In this document: positions 17,139 through 26,396 of the stretch, piece by piece
Position numbering within the stretch: position 1 is the stretch's first letter
Layout: each line of letters begins with the position of its first letter
From: Opitutales bacterium
Lineage (GTDB): Bacteria; Verrucomicrobiota; Verrucomicrobiia; Opitutales; Opitutaceae
Direction: 5' to 3'
DNA: 37,015 nt
Assembly: GCA_021772595.1 (NCBI GenBank)
Contig: JAJFLS010000484.1
Span: 1 to 37,015, forward strand
Translations under genes and position numbers: made by a program
The notes under the pieces: model-generated
Databases searched by the model: none
The model's input: the letters and a program-made list of their open reading frames with translations, nothing else
What the model was told of the DNA's origin: nothing

Positions 17139-17801
17139 GTGATTTCGTCTAGGATAAAAGTTCTCTTGGGATTAGCTGTGTTGGGTATGGTGGCAGGAGC
17201 GGTTCTCGTGTGGCGATACTCGGACGAAATTAGGGGCATCGATGTACAGGCAATGGTGGATTGGGTAGCGAGCTTTGGGCCGATCCCTTTCTTTGCAGCG
17301 ATGGCGATTCTGCCGTTATTATGGGCCCCCATTACCCCCTTCCTGTTGCTTGCGGGAGCGGTTTATGAATTGCCGGTCGCGATCATTGGATGCTCACTGG
17401 CGCTTTCCACCAACATGGCGCTTTCCTGGCTTTTAGCCGGCAAGCTATTCCGACCGGCGTTTGAGCGGCTGGCGCATCGATTTGGCTACAAAGTGCCGGA
17501 GATGACGCGACAAAGCATGATAACGGTGGCTGTCTTGATAAGGATTACTCCGGGGCCCCCTTTCCCTTTGCAAAACTATTTGCTGGGCCTGTCGGGAATG
17601 CCGTTTGGCTGGTACATGGGAATCTCAGTTCCGCTTTCGCTAACAATGGCGCTGAGCATCATAATTTTCGGCGATGCTATTTTGAAGGGGAACGTGGCGG
17701 TTGTTCTTTTGGCGATCGTTCTTTTCGTGGTTTTAAGCCTCGCTGTTCGGCAGCTTCGCACGCGATTAAAGAATAAGGCGTTGAACGGGGAAGCGGCGTG
17801 A
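17139..17801 (+). CDS. VTT-domain (TVP38/DedA-like) membrane protein
   Basis: 220 aa with ~5-6 membrane segments. The order is an N-terminal TM helix, FAAMAILPLLWAPITPFLLLAG, SLALSTNMALSWLLAGKLF, then the LIRITPGPPFPLQNYLLGLS re-entrant-type segment and a final TM helix. This is the VTT/SNARE-associated fold of TVP38/DedA proteins, linked to lipid scrambling or membrane homeostasis. It starts at GTG and its stop overlaps the GTG start of xseA (GTGA), so the two are translationally coupled. Confidence 0.85.
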   Translation: MISSRIKVLLGLAVLGMVAGAVLVWRYSDEIRGIDVQAMVDWVASFGPIPFFAAMAILPLLWAPITPFLLLAGAVYELPVAIIGCSLALSTNMALSWLLAGKLFRPAFERLAHRFGYKVPEMTRQSMITVAVLIRITPGPPFPLQNYLLGLSGMPFGWYMGISVPLSLTMALSIIIFGDAILKGNVAVVLLAIVLFVVLSLAVRQLRTRLKNKALNGEAA

Positions 17802-19174
17802 AGGAGCGTTTTCTTTCCCAGTTTGGCTATGACGATGCTCGGACTGTCTCCGAATATACGCGCCAGATAAAGCAGTTGCTCGAAGGCTCGATCGCTCCTG
17901 GTTGGGTGACGGGAGAGGTATCCAATTTCAGAAGACAGGCCAGCGGCCATCTCTATTTTTCGCTAAAGGACGGTACGTCTCAACTTCCTGTGGTGATGTT
18001 TCGCGGCAATGCCGCTGGGCTCGATTTCGAGCTGGAGAACGGAGCGGAAGTGATTGTGTACGGTGAGATCAGCGTATTCGAGCCGTATGGACGATATCAG
18101 TTAATCGCCCGAGCTGCAGTTCAGGCGGGGCAAGGTAAACTGCATCGCGAATTCGAGCGCTTGAAGCGGAAGCTCTTGGAGGAAGGTTTATTCGACAAAG
18201 CCCGCAAGAAATCGCTGCCTCTCGCTCCTCGGTCCATCGCCTTCATTACTTCTCCAAGCGGGGCGGCGGTCCAGGATTTCATTCGCATATTGAAGCGACG
18301 CGATTGGCGCGGTCATCTTACGGTTTTGCCAGCGAAGGTGCAGGGGGCGGATGCAGCAGAGACTTTGCTGGAGAGTTTGGCCCTCGCTGAAAAGCTGGCT
18401 CGGTTCGATTTGATTGTTATTGGCAGGGGCGGCGGCAGTTTGGAGGATCTTTGGTGCTTCAATGACGAGCGGCTGGTTCGAGCCCTGGCGACCCTTTCGG
18501 TTCCGGTAATTTCCGCGGTCGGGCACGAGATCGATTTTACGCTATCGGACTTCGTCGCGGACGTGAGAGCGGAAACGCCATCGGCGGCGGCTGAGCTAAT
18601 TAGCAGCTCCTATATAGACTGCGCGAATCGGCTAGAATTCGCTCGCGATTCTCTAGACGATTCGGTGAGCGAGAGTATCCTCGCATGGAGAAGAGAATTG
18701 GGAGACTGGGGGTCGCGTTTGAAGGCGGTCGCTCCGGAAAGAAATCTGGAGACCGCGAGTCTGCGGCTCGATGAAATCTCGGGCCGTATCGAAGTCGCAA
18801 TTACGCGCGAGATCGGCAAGACGCGGCGCAATCTCGCGGAAGGAAGTATCGGTTTTGGAAATCTCCGGCCCGAGCGGGTTGTCGAGAATCTTCGAAAGCG
18901 ATTGAACTCACTTGAAGAGCGAAGTCGCCGCGAAACGGATCGAAGGATGTTGCCCTTGCGTCAGCGGCACGGCGAATTATCTGCGAAGCTAAGAACGCTC
19001 AGTCCGGATTCGACCTTGAAACGTGGATACGCGATTTTGTCGAAAGCGGACGGGCGGATGATTGCTTCGGTGGCTAGCATCGCTGAGAACGAGCGTGTGC
19101 GAGCGACTTTGGCAGACGGCGAATCGTGGCTGAGAAAAGACGCATCGGGTGAAGACGATTCTGTCTCCGTCTAA
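17798..19174 (+). CDS. xseA: Exodeoxyribonuclease VII large subunit
   Basis: 458 aa, normal length. The N-terminal OB-fold (WVTGEVSNFRRQASGHLYFSLKD) is followed by the catalytic region (IAFITSPSGAAVQDF, VIGRGGGSLEDLW, VGHEIDFTLSDFVADVRAETPSAAAEL) and a long coiled-coil. Degrades single-stranded DNA in both directions with XseB. xseB, often adjacent, is not in this window. Begins with GTG inside the stop of the VTT gene. Confidence 0.95.
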   Translation: MKERFLSQFGYDDARTVSEYTRQIKQLLEGSIAPGWVTGEVSNFRRQASGHLYFSLKDGTSQLPVVMFRGNAAGLDFELENGAEVIVYGEISVFEPYGRYQLIARAAVQAGQGKLHREFERLKRKLLEEGLFDKARKKSLPLAPRSIAFITSPSGAAVQDFIRILKRRDWRGHLTVLPAKVQGADAAETLLESLALAEKLARFDLIVIGRGGGSLEDLWCFNDERLVRALATLSVPVISAVGHEIDFTLSDFVADVRAETPSAAAELISSSYIDCANRLEFARDSLDDSVSESILAWRRELGDWGSRLKAVAPERNLETASLRLDEISGRIEVAITREIGKTRRNLAEGSIGFGNLRPERVVENLRKRLNSLEERSRRETDRRMLPLRQRHGELSAKLRTLSPDSTLKRGYAILSKADGRMIASVASIAENERVRATLADGESWLRKDASGEDDSVSV

Positions 19175-19181
19175 TCACGAG

Positions 19182-19595
19182 CTAGGCGGCCTCCGCCATT
19201 TCGTTGAGTATCCGCGCGGCCATCGGGACGTTCTCTACTTTTAAGATGAGCCTCGTGGAGGAGCCCGCTTGGTCCACCGAAGCGTAGACGTAGTCCAGGT
19301 TGATTTTCGCTTGGGCGAGAGCGAGAGTGATGCCGGCGAGTTTGCCTTTGCTATCGTTCAGACGCACGGAGAGCACTGCGTCGATCTCCACGGAGAATCC
19401 ATTGGCTCGCAGCACTGAAGCGGCGTCCTCGGCATTGTCGGCAATGAAGCGGAAATAGCCGCCTTGCATCCCATCGGCAATGGTGACCGCGCTTATGTGG
19501 ATATCCGAGTTCGATAGCAATTCGCTGATGTGAGCGATTTGGCCGGGCTGGTTTTCGATAGAGACCGATAGTTGCGATTCGATCGTATGCTTCAT
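19182..19595 (-). CDS. Tandem ACT-domain protein
   Basis: 137 aa made of two ACT domains (~8-68 and ~72-137). The first begins LSVSIENQPGQIAHISELLS, the typical ACT ligand-binding loop, and the second centres on GKLAGITLALAQAKINLDYVY. Stand-alone tandem ACT proteins usually bind amino acids and act as regulators; the ligand here is unknown. It converges on xseA with a 7-bp gap. Confidence 0.88.
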   Translation of the reverse strand: MKHTIESQLSVSIENQPGQIAHISELLSNSDIHISAVTIADGMQGGYFRFIADNAEDAASVLRANGFSVEIDAVLSVRLNDSKGKLAGITLALAQAKINLDYVYASVDQAGSSTRLILKVENVPMAARILNEMAEAA

Positions 19596-20139
19596 GGGGC
19601 TTGTTAGGGTATTCGGTTGAAAGTGCGTTTACAGTCCGTCGGGACTTACTTCCAGGCGAACCAAATGAAAAACCGAGCTTCAATGAAACCCGGTTCGCAA
19701 ATTCATTCAGTTATCCTGAACGCTAGTCAAGCGGAGATTGCTGCCGGCTTCCGGATTTCTGGAAATAGCGAGAAACGCGATCGTGCGCGATCTGCCTTCT
19801 GAGCTTCGGCCGGGAGAAGCGAAAATCTTCGACGGTGACATTTCTGTCGCTCCTGAGCGATGACAATACTCTGAGCGGAGGATTGTACTGAAAAACTTTT
19901 ATCTCTGTTGGGGTCAATTTCATTGGGATTACATTTTGGACTGAAAAACCTGCATAATGCCCGTTGGTCTGTAAATATTATCGACAGTGATCGGGGTGAT
20001 TTGAGTCATTTTAATTCGGTTTTAATTAAAGCTCTGCTAATTTCTGGCGTGCGGGCTATTATAGCTAGGTAGATTTCGGGGTAATTTATTGACAGTGCTA
20101 CAGATTCGCCGTAGTTCTGGACGCCTTCTTTGTATGTGA
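19596..20139. other. 544-bp intergenic region
   Basis: Divergent promoter space between the ACT gene and the first lipoprotein gene. No credible ORF or RNA family was seen. The right 150 bp is A/T richer and holds a TTGACA at 20089. Confidence 0.5.
20089..20117 (+). promoter_or_regulatory. Possible promoter of lipoprotein pair
   Basis: A consensus -35 TTGACA (20089-20094) is followed after 17 bp by TAGTTC, a poor -10. The distance to the ATG at 20140 is short but workable. Confidence 0.3.
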
Positions 20140-20697
20140 ATGGCTATGGAACGCTGCCCCATCTTCTTGATCGCTGTTGTCGAGGCTTTCGCCCTCCTGT
20201 TCGTCGGATGTAGTTCGACGGGCGGAAATCGCTACATGACGGTTTCGTCGCACGTCTCCCACTTGGTGGAGAAAGGTGTCGTGGTCGACATTCACAATGT
20301 GATGGTCGACGGGAAGTCGGGCCCGACAGGCTTTTACGGGGGCGCGATTGAGGGTGCAGTGGTCGGCGGAGCGGCTGGAGCCGATATTAGCAAATCAAGC
20401 AGAGGCGCAGCCATCGGCATCGCAGCGGGGACTGTGGTGGGAGCCGCAGTAGGGCCGAAGATTCAGAAGGCGATGAGCGCAAGATCCGCCCAGGAGTTGA
20501 CGATCGAGCTGGAGGAGGGAAAAATAATTGTCGTAGTGCAGGAGCGCCGCGAACCCGATTTCAACATCGGAGAGAAAGTCCGCGTGTATAGTAACGCCCA
20601 AGGATCGGCCCGCGTTTATCATCATGACGAGGATCCCTATATAGATCCGGATACAGGAGCGTATTTACCGGAGGATTTCGAGAATCCGGATTTGTAG
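20140..20697 (+). CDS. Glycine-zipper lipoprotein (SlyB/Pcp-like), copy 1
   Basis: 185 aa. Signal peptide with lipobox LLFVGC (Cys ~24), so a lipoprotein, probably in the outer membrane. A glycine-zipper segment (YGGAIEGAVVGGAAGAD … GAAIGIAAGTVVGAAVG) is followed by a small beta domain with the motif ELTIELEEGKIIVVVQE, as in the SlyB/Pcp 17-kDa antigen family. The C-terminal acidic tail (DPDTGAYLPEDFENPDL) is not in the second copy. The start could also be the Met at codon 3. Confidence 0.85.
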   Translation: MAMERCPIFLIAVVEAFALLFVGCSSTGGNRYMTVSSHVSHLVEKGVVVDIHNVMVDGKSGPTGFYGGAIEGAVVGGAAGADISKSSRGAAIGIAAGTVVGAAVGPKIQKAMSARSAQELTIELEEGKIIVVVQERREPDFNIGEKVRVYSNAQGSARVYHHDEDPYIDPDTGAYLPEDFENPDL

Positions 20698-20774
20698 CGA
20701 CGTGACGCAAACTTGGTGAATCCAGATTGCGGATCTCGGCGAACTAGTTGTTCAACAAGCGTAAGGAGATGGAA

Positions 20775-21260
20775 ATGAAACGAAGAATAATTGCATTAAT
20801 AATTGGATCGACATTGGCGGCTCTCATTTCCGGGTGCGCGTCGAGCAACTACGAGACGGTGCCGAATGCGTCGGCCAGTTCGGCCCAGAGCCTGGCCATG
20901 GGGACGATAGTCGCCACTCGCCATGTTCAAATCGATGGGACCAGTACCAATTTGGGGCTCTACGGCGGCGGAATTATGGGAGGCGCAGTGGGCAGAACAG
21001 TCGGCTCGGGAGATGGAACGATTTTGGCGAGCGCCGGCGGCGCGGTCGCTGGGGCGATTGTAGGAAAAAAGGTCGAGAAGGCGTTGACCAAGAAGCTGGC
21101 CCAGGAGATGACGATCGAGTTGGACGATGGAAGGACAATTGTTGTCGTGCAGGAAGTGCGCGATCCCCAGTTCAATTCCGGCGATCGAGTCAGCGTGCTC
21201 GAAGGGCGCAGCGGGTATGCCCGCGTGAGGCACGAAGATTATACGGCTTCCGCGTATTAA
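20775..21260 (+). CDS. Glycine-zipper lipoprotein (SlyB/Pcp-like), copy 2
   Basis: 161 aa from ATG 20775, chosen because AAGGAG (20763-20768) is 6 bp upstream; the longer track ORF would place the Shine-Dalgarno inside the gene. Lipobox LISGC, glycine zipper (GGGIMGGAVGRTVGSGDG … GGAVAGAIVGKKVEK) and the same closing motif as the gene before it (EMTIELDDGRTIVVVQE). It is a clear tandem paralogue of 20140-20697. Likely an outer-membrane stabilising or stress lipoprotein. A strong terminator follows. Confidence 0.88.
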   Translation: MKRRIIALIIGSTLAALISGCASSNYETVPNASASSAQSLAMGTIVATRHVQIDGTSTNLGLYGGGIMGGAVGRTVGSGDGTILASAGGAVAGAIVGKKVEKALTKKLAQEMTIELDDGRTIVVVQEVRDPQFNSGDRVSVLEGRSGYARVRHEDYTASAY

Positions 21261-21296
21261 GATTTTTTTTGAAATGTTGTGAGTTGGGGGACTCTA

Positions 21297-21333
21297 AAGG
21301 AGAGGCGGATTATCTGCCTCTCCTTTTTCTTTT
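21297..21333 (+). terminator. Rho-independent terminator after lipoprotein pair
   Basis: AAGGAGAGGC and GCCTCTCCTT form a perfect 10-bp stem with a 9-base loop, followed by TTTCTTTT. Confidence 0.88.
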
Positions 21334-21368
21334 GCTAAAGAAGCGCGGCTCTGGCTGGCTGCTTCGAG

Positions 21369-23486
21369 ATGGATTCGGAGTCTCAGCTTCCCCGCAACCA
21401 GCTGGCTCACAGCCGCTCTCCGTACCTGCTGCAACACGCGAGCAATCCGGTTGACTGGCACGAATGGGGGACGGAAGCGTTCGAGCTCGCGAAGGAAAGA
21501 GACGTCCCCATTTTCCTGTCGATCGGCTATTCGACCTGCCATTGGTGCCACGTGATGGCGCACGAGAGTTTCGAGAGCGAGACGATCGCGGCGCAGATGA
21601 ACGCGAGTTTCGTGAATATCAAAATCGATCGCGAGGAGCGACCGGATGTCGACCGCATCTACATGGCGTTCGTGCAATCTCTGACCGGCAGCGGTGGCTG
21701 GCCGATGAGCGTTTGGCTGACCCCTGACTTGAAGCCGTTCTACGGAGGCACTTATTTTCCGCCTGACAATCGCTACGGTCGTATTGGGTTTCCGCAATTG
21801 ATTGACCGGATAAGCGAGATGTGGAGAGAGCGGCGGGCGGAGCTGGTGAGTCAAGGCAGCCAATTTGCGGATTCTATTAGCGAAACCAATTCCGGAATGG
21901 AAGCGGGAGCGTTTGATTGGGACGCTCCCGATCGTTGTCTCGAAGAGCTGGCGTCTTCGTTCGATGAGCAATGGGGTGGATTCGGAGGCGCTCCGAAATT
22001 CCCGATGCCGAGCTACTTGGCGTTTCTCCTCGAAATGGTGGACGCCCAAGGCCTGGATGAACGCAAGCGGCAACTGATTGGTTGCACCTTGGACCGAATG
22101 GCAGATGGGGGGATTTGGGATTTCGTAGCGGGCGGATATCATCGGTATTCAGTTGATAGATACTGGCATGTTCCCCATTTCGAGAAAATGCTCTACGATC
22201 AGTGTCAACTCGCGAGCGCGTTGTCGGATTCGGCGCGGTTGCTGGGGCGTATGGACGATCTGGCGACGGGCCAGGAAATCGTGGGCTATGTGCGCGAGCA
22301 ACTCGTTTCGGCGGAAGGCGGAGTCTTCTCGGCGGAAGATGCGGATAGTCCCTTGCCGGACGATCCGTCGCGTAGTGGAGAAGGCGCGTTTTATGTTTGG
22401 AAGGAGGCGGAGTTGAAAGAGATTCTCGATGCTGAATCGTATGCCGCTTTCCAGACGCGATTTGGTGTGGGAGAATCGGGAAATGTGAGAAGCGAATCCG
22501 ACCCGCATGGAGATTTCAATGGATTGAACGTTCTGATGTGTCAGCGCTCGGAAGAAGGAGAGCATGAACCAGCGGCGGTTGACAAAAGCGTACGATCGTC
22601 GCTCGAAATTTTGAAGGCTGTTCGGAGCCGGCGACCGAGGCCGCATTTGGATGACAAGATCATCAGTTCTTGGAACGCGTTGATGATATCGGGCACGTGC
22701 AAGATCTATCAAGCGGGCGGAGAAGTGGATGCGCTTGAGCTCGCTTTGGGGGCGGGTGAATTTGTCGCGACTCGCTTGTTCGACGAAGGTTCGGGTACGC
22801 TATATCGAGCGTTTCGTGGTGAGAGAGGGGATACGGCAGGGTTTGCGGAAGACTACGCGAGCGCCGCGTTAGCGTTTGTTGATTTGTATGAGTCAACTGG
22901 TGACACGAATTGGTTGAAACGCTCGGAGCGATTTCTGAACATTCTGATCGAGCGATTCTGGGATGAGTCCAATGGCGGCTTTTTCGCGAGCCAGGAAGGG
23001 GACGCTTCGCTCATCGCCCGATTGAAAGACGACTACGACGGCGCGGAACCTTCGGCGAATTCTCTGGCGGCGCTGGCGTTGCTAAAGCTGGGCGCGATTC
23101 TTGGCGAGGAGCTCTTTAATGACTATGCGAGGAAGACGATCCGCGCGTTCCACTATCAATGGTCGCGGTCGCCGCGCGCGATGCCGCTAATGCTGGTGGC
23201 GATGATGCGAGCGATGCGGCCAGTCCAACAGATCGTTATTTCGGGAGGCGGAGATGCGACGATCCGCGAAGCATTTCGGCAAACGGCGTTTCAAAAGCGG
23301 AGACTCCACTCGGTGCTGATTCATTTGGATGGCGATTCCGAATGGCTTGTTTCGCGAAATGAGCGCCTCGCTGTTTTTCAAAGCGGCGATACGAAGCCGG
23401 TTGTTTTCGTGTGCGAGAATTACGTCTGCAAGCTGCCTGCGTCAGACGTGGAAATGCTAGTAGAGCGTTTGCGAGGATTTAGGTAA
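21369..23486 (+). CDS. YyaL/DUF255 thioredoxin-like domain protein
   Basis: 705 aa, normal family length. The N-terminal thioredoxin-like domain begins [19 protein letters not shown] and contains [13 protein letters not shown], then [21 protein letters not shown] long six-hairpin-glycosidase-like helical region follows ([43 protein letters not shown]). This is the SPATA20/YyaL family. Its enzymatic activity is not established. No signal peptide, so cytoplasmic. It sits alone after a terminator. Confidence 0.92.
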   Translation: MDSESQLPRNQLAHSRSPYLLQHASNPVDWHEWGTEAFELAKERDVPIFLSIGYSTCHWCHVMAHESFESETIAAQMNASFVNIKIDREERPDVDRIYMAFVQSLTGSGGWPMSVWLTPDLKPFYGGTYFPPDNRYGRIGFPQLIDRISEMWRERRAELVSQGSQFADSISETNSGMEAGAFDWDAPDRCLEELASSFDEQWGGFGGAPKFPMPSYLAFLLEMVDAQGLDERKRQLIGCTLDRMADGGIWDFVAGGYHRYSVDRYWHVPHFEKMLYDQCQLASALSDSARLLGRMDDLATGQEIVGYVREQLVSAEGGVFSAEDADSPLPDDPSRSGEGAFYVWKEAELKEILDAESYAAFQTRFGVGESGNVRSESDPHGDFNGLNVLMCQRSEEGEHEPAAVDKSVRSSLEILKAVRSRRPRPHLDDKIISSWNALMISGTCKIYQAGGEVDALELALGAGEFVATRLFDEGSGTLYRAFRGERGDTAGFAEDYASAALAFVDLYESTGDTNWLKRSERFLNILIERFWDESNGGFFASQEGDASLIARLKDDYDGAEPSANSLAALALLKLGAILGEELFNDYARKTIRAFHYQWSRSPRAMPLMLVAMMRAMRPVQQIVISGGGDATIREAFRQTAFQKRRLHSVLIHLDGDSEWLVSRNERLAVFQSGDTKPVVFVCENYVCKLPASDVEMLVERLRGFR

Positions 23487-23519
23487 TTCTAAGGGTTACC
23501 CTCTGGGAGGAGTCTAGTC

Positions 23520-23828
23520 TTGCAAAATCGATCCGTTTGGCCGATGATGTTTCTTATGGATTTGGTATCGGGATATTATAAAGGGTTAAAGTCGTCGGTG
23601 TATCAGAGCACGGTTCCAAAGGCTATAGAGCAAATCAAAGGAGCGGGCCTGAAAGTGGAGCAAAACGGGGAAGACCTGGTCGTTTTTGTCCCAAAGCGTT
23701 CGACGATAAAGCGTTCGAAGAAAAAAGGCGCCCTGAGCTCTACATATAAAATCCTTACAGGAAACTCTCCTTTAGAGATTGATATTCCAATTTCTGCTAA
23801 GATTCGTTTTAAAGGCACTGCAGAATAG
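23520..23828 (+). CDS. Hypothetical protein with TTG start
   Basis: 102 aa, not recognised. A strong GGGAGGAG (23505-23512) stands 7-8 bp before a TTG codon at 23520 and decides the start; the nearest internal ATG would be too far. N-terminal hydrophobic stretch (WPMMFLMDLVSGYY), then a basic segment (KRSTIKRSKKKG) and a beta-rich end. The next gene starts 12 bp later, so the two form a pair. Confidence 0.65.
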   Translation: MQNRSVWPMMFLMDLVSGYYKGLKSSVYQSTVPKAIEQIKGAGLKVEQNGEDLVVFVPKRSTIKRSKKKGALSSTYKILTGNSPLEIDIPISAKIRFKGTAE

Positions 23829-23840
23829 CTGGTCACTGTA

Positions 23841-24620
23841 ATGATGTGGGTAATAGCCGTATTATTAAGTATTCTATTAAGTTTTCTATTTGGATGCGGC
23901 GTTGGGTTGGCAGAAATTTTCCCTCGCTATCGAGACGATCCGTTTAAGGCGGCATTTTCCAGGTGGGGCAATTTGTATTGGGTGGCTAACGGATTTATCG
24001 CTCTATTTGTTTTCTTGGCGAGTTGGACGCTATATCCGGTTGAATTGAAGAATCTAGGGATGGACGTGTCTACGAGCGCTGGATTGTTTCAACTTTCGCT
24101 CGCAGCAGGATTCGGGGCGATGCTGCTTCTGCGAACGAAAATGTTCACGATTAGAACCACTGGTGGGGAGGAATACGCTGTTGGTCCGGAATACGTCTTA
24201 AATGTCCTGATGAAGACGATCGATGTCTACATCGATAGGCAGCGCGCTCAGCTTCGGACGGAATTGGCATACGAGAAATTCGCCGAGATTCCGTACGAGT
24301 CGCTGCAGTATCATGCTCCTGTTTTGATCGAAGGTTCGCGTCAGAACATACCGATTACTGAAGCGGTCGAGATGGGAAAACGTGTGGGCGAGATTGTTAC
24401 AGATGAGCTTATGCCCGCAGAAGATAAATCGATTAATATCGGGTTTCTGATTATGGATTATTTAGGCGAGGGATTCGTGAGAAATATCGATATTGCGGAG
24501 CACCTCAAAGGTAGGAACGTAGTGGATATGGAGTACGAAGATACTCTTGTTTTGATCGAAGATGGAGATGCGCCGACCGAAGATGGAGAAGTGCCGACGA
24601 AAAGGGATAACGCAAGCTAG
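23841..24620 (+). CDS. Hypothetical membrane protein
   Basis: 259 aa, not recognised. Three hydrophobic segments (~3-24, 48-66, 80-98) are followed by a soluble domain of ~130 residues (YVLNVLMKTIDVYIDRQRAQ onward) and an acidic tail with a short repeat (EDGDAPTEDGEVPTK). Probably an inner-membrane protein with a cytosolic C-terminus. It follows the TTG-start gene by 12 bp and converges on the GH20 gene with a 3-bp gap. Confidence 0.7.
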   Translation: MMWVIAVLLSILLSFLFGCGVGLAEIFPRYRDDPFKAAFSRWGNLYWVANGFIALFVFLASWTLYPVELKNLGMDVSTSAGLFQLSLAAGFGAMLLLRTKMFTIRTTGGEEYAVGPEYVLNVLMKTIDVYIDRQRAQLRTELAYEKFAEIPYESLQYHAPVLIEGSRQNIPITEAVEMGKRVGEIVTDELMPAEDKSINIGFLIMDYLGEGFVRNIDIAEHLKGRNVVDMEYEDTLVLIEDGDAPTEDGEVPTKRDNAS

Positions 24621-24623
24621 CGT

Positions 24624-26393
24624 CTATAAGAACTTTCGCAAATAAGAAATGCTTTCTTCGAGGCCTCCGGGGCGGTTTCGGGCGAGCCAGAGTTCTCGGT
24701 AGCGGGCGATGAGCGCTTGGATGGAGTCCGTTGGCATCTTGGAGCGATCAAATCCTGCGAGTCCTTTTTCGGCGGCTAAGATGAGAAGGTCGGTCGCGAG
24801 AAGCAGCTCTTGTTTCGACTGGCGGGCGTTGTCCGTCGGGGCGTTCGCCTGCTCGATGAAATTTCGTGTATCCAGAAGTTCGGTATGGCAGGCCTGAAGT
24901 TCTTTGGGATTGGTCTTTTCTAGTTCCGTTGAGAGTTTTTCCGGGGTTGCGAATAGGAGGTCGTTGAGGAGCATTCGATTGGCGGGGTTGTGGGAAAAGT
25001 GATTTTGGGCGGTTCCGAGTTTGACGATCGAATTGGCGAGTTCTTCGGATTGTCCATCGAAGAAGATTGTATTGATAGCATGGATATCATTGAATTGGCT
25101 AGCGGACTCGTGATTCCAAGACAGCGCTGCGGCCCAGACGAGGGCGGGGTAGCTGACGGGGGGGAAGTGGTGATGTCCGAAGTCGCCCCAGTCGGTGAGG
25201 AGCATTCCGTTCGCGTTGAAACGAATTGCTTGCGCGGTTGCTTCTTTGATGTTGGCGACTGCGTTTTCGTAACGTCCGCCGATCGTATTCCAAGCGGACG
25301 TTCCGGGGGCGACGTAGTAGGGGACACCCGAATTCCGGAACGCCACGCACTGCGTTCCGAAGGGATGGTCTGCTTCGTATCCCCAGATGATCCCGATGGA
25401 ATTGGACGGCAGTTCTTTGGCGAGTTCTGGCTCTTCGAGAATGATGTCTCCCCAGAACTGCATCGTCTTTCCGCGAGCGGAAACCTCAGCGTGAAGGGAT
25501 AGGAGGAAATCGAGATAGACGCGGTGTTTCCCTTTCGCTTGAACGGCTTCCGCGCTCCAGCCTTGGCCGAGTTCCCAGGGTTCGTCGCCGCCTATGTTGA
25601 AAAGGTCGCTGGCGAAATTCGGGAGAAGCTCGTCGTAAAGGGTGGCGACGAATTCGAGGGACGCTTTGTTCGGCTTGAGTGTGCCACCGAATTCACGCGG
25701 ACCGAGGATGGGGTGCTCGTATCCGTTTGGACACTCGGCGAGATGCTTGTACGGATCATGCCGGAGCCAGCGCTCCATGTGGCCAAACGAATTCTGGTTC
25801 GGGACGAACTCGATGTATCGGTTGGAGCAATACGCGTCGAGCGATCGAATGTCATCGGCGGTGAGTGGCGAGGCATTTTCCCAGACGGTTTCGTGATCTC
25901 GGTAGGCGAACGTATGTTCGGTGTAGAGTTGAAGTTGATTGAATTTGAGGACAGCGAGGTGGTCGATGAGCTTGTAGAGTGTTTCGAGCTTCGGAACTTT
26001 GCAACGGCTGATGTCCAACATGTAGCCTCGGACGGCGAGGTCGGGCTGATCTTCGATGCGGGAGCAAGGCAAGTTGCGATCGGATGATCGCGCAAGTTGC
26101 TGCAGCGTTGAGAGTCCTCTGTACAGCCCTGTTTCGGAATTTGCTTCGAGCTCGATTTTTACGTGGTCGATTGTCAGGCAGTAGAGTTCGTCGCGGACGG
26201 AATTCTCTAGTAGCTTCAGTTGAAGCGGGGTTGAGCTTCGGTCGTTTTGGGATAGGTCCAGAAAGTCGAAGCAACGAAGCGATTGGAGGAAGCGGGGGCT
26301 TGGTTCGAAGCCGAAGGAAGCAGGAATCGCTTCGTTAAGCGGTAGGTGGCCGGGGCGTGGTTCTATCGACTTGGGAGGAGGATAGAGATGCAT
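24624..26393 (-). CDS. Glycoside hydrolase family 20 (beta-N-acetylhexosaminidase-like)
   Basis: 589 aa. N-terminal GH20b-type domain (~1-115), then the GH20 barrel: VRGYMLDISRCKVPKLETL, FNQLQLYTEHTFAY, NSFGHMERWL and the catalytic Asp-Glu pair in FNIGGDEPWELG (D270-E271). A helical C-terminal tail follows. Expected to remove terminal GlcNAc/GalNAc by substrate-assisted catalysis. There is no signal peptide, so it probably acts inside the cell on imported or recycled amino sugars. It lies 3 bp after a HAD hydrolase gene and is probably co-transcribed with it. Confidence 0.9.
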   Translation of the reverse strand: MHLYPPPKSIEPRPGHLPLNEAIPASFGFEPSPRFLQSLRCFDFLDLSQNDRSSTPLQLKLLENSVRDELYCLTIDHVKIELEANSETGLYRGLSTLQQLARSSDRNLPCSRIEDQPDLAVRGYMLDISRCKVPKLETLYKLIDHLAVLKFNQLQLYTEHTFAYRDHETVWENASPLTADDIRSLDAYCSNRYIEFVPNQNSFGHMERWLRHDPYKHLAECPNGYEHPILGPREFGGTLKPNKASLEFVATLYDELLPNFASDLFNIGGDEPWELGQGWSAEAVQAKGKHRVYLDFLLSLHAEVSARGKTMQFWGDIILEEPELAKELPSNSIGIIWGYEADHPFGTQCVAFRNSGVPYYVAPGTSAWNTIGGRYENAVANIKEATAQAIRFNANGMLLTDWGDFGHHHFPPVSYPALVWAAALSWNHESASQFNDIHAINTIFFDGQSEELANSIVKLGTAQNHFSHNPANRMLLNDLLFATPEKLSTELEKTNPKELQACHTELLDTRNFIEQANAPTDNARQSKQELLLATDLLILAAEKGLAGFDRSKMPTDSIQALIARYRELWLARNRPGGLEESISYLRKFL

Positions 26394-26396
26394 TGG

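Noticed and set aside
19723-19923. 66-aa minus-strand ORF
   Set aside because: No Shine-Dalgarno, no recognised domain, and composition resembles shadow ORFs.
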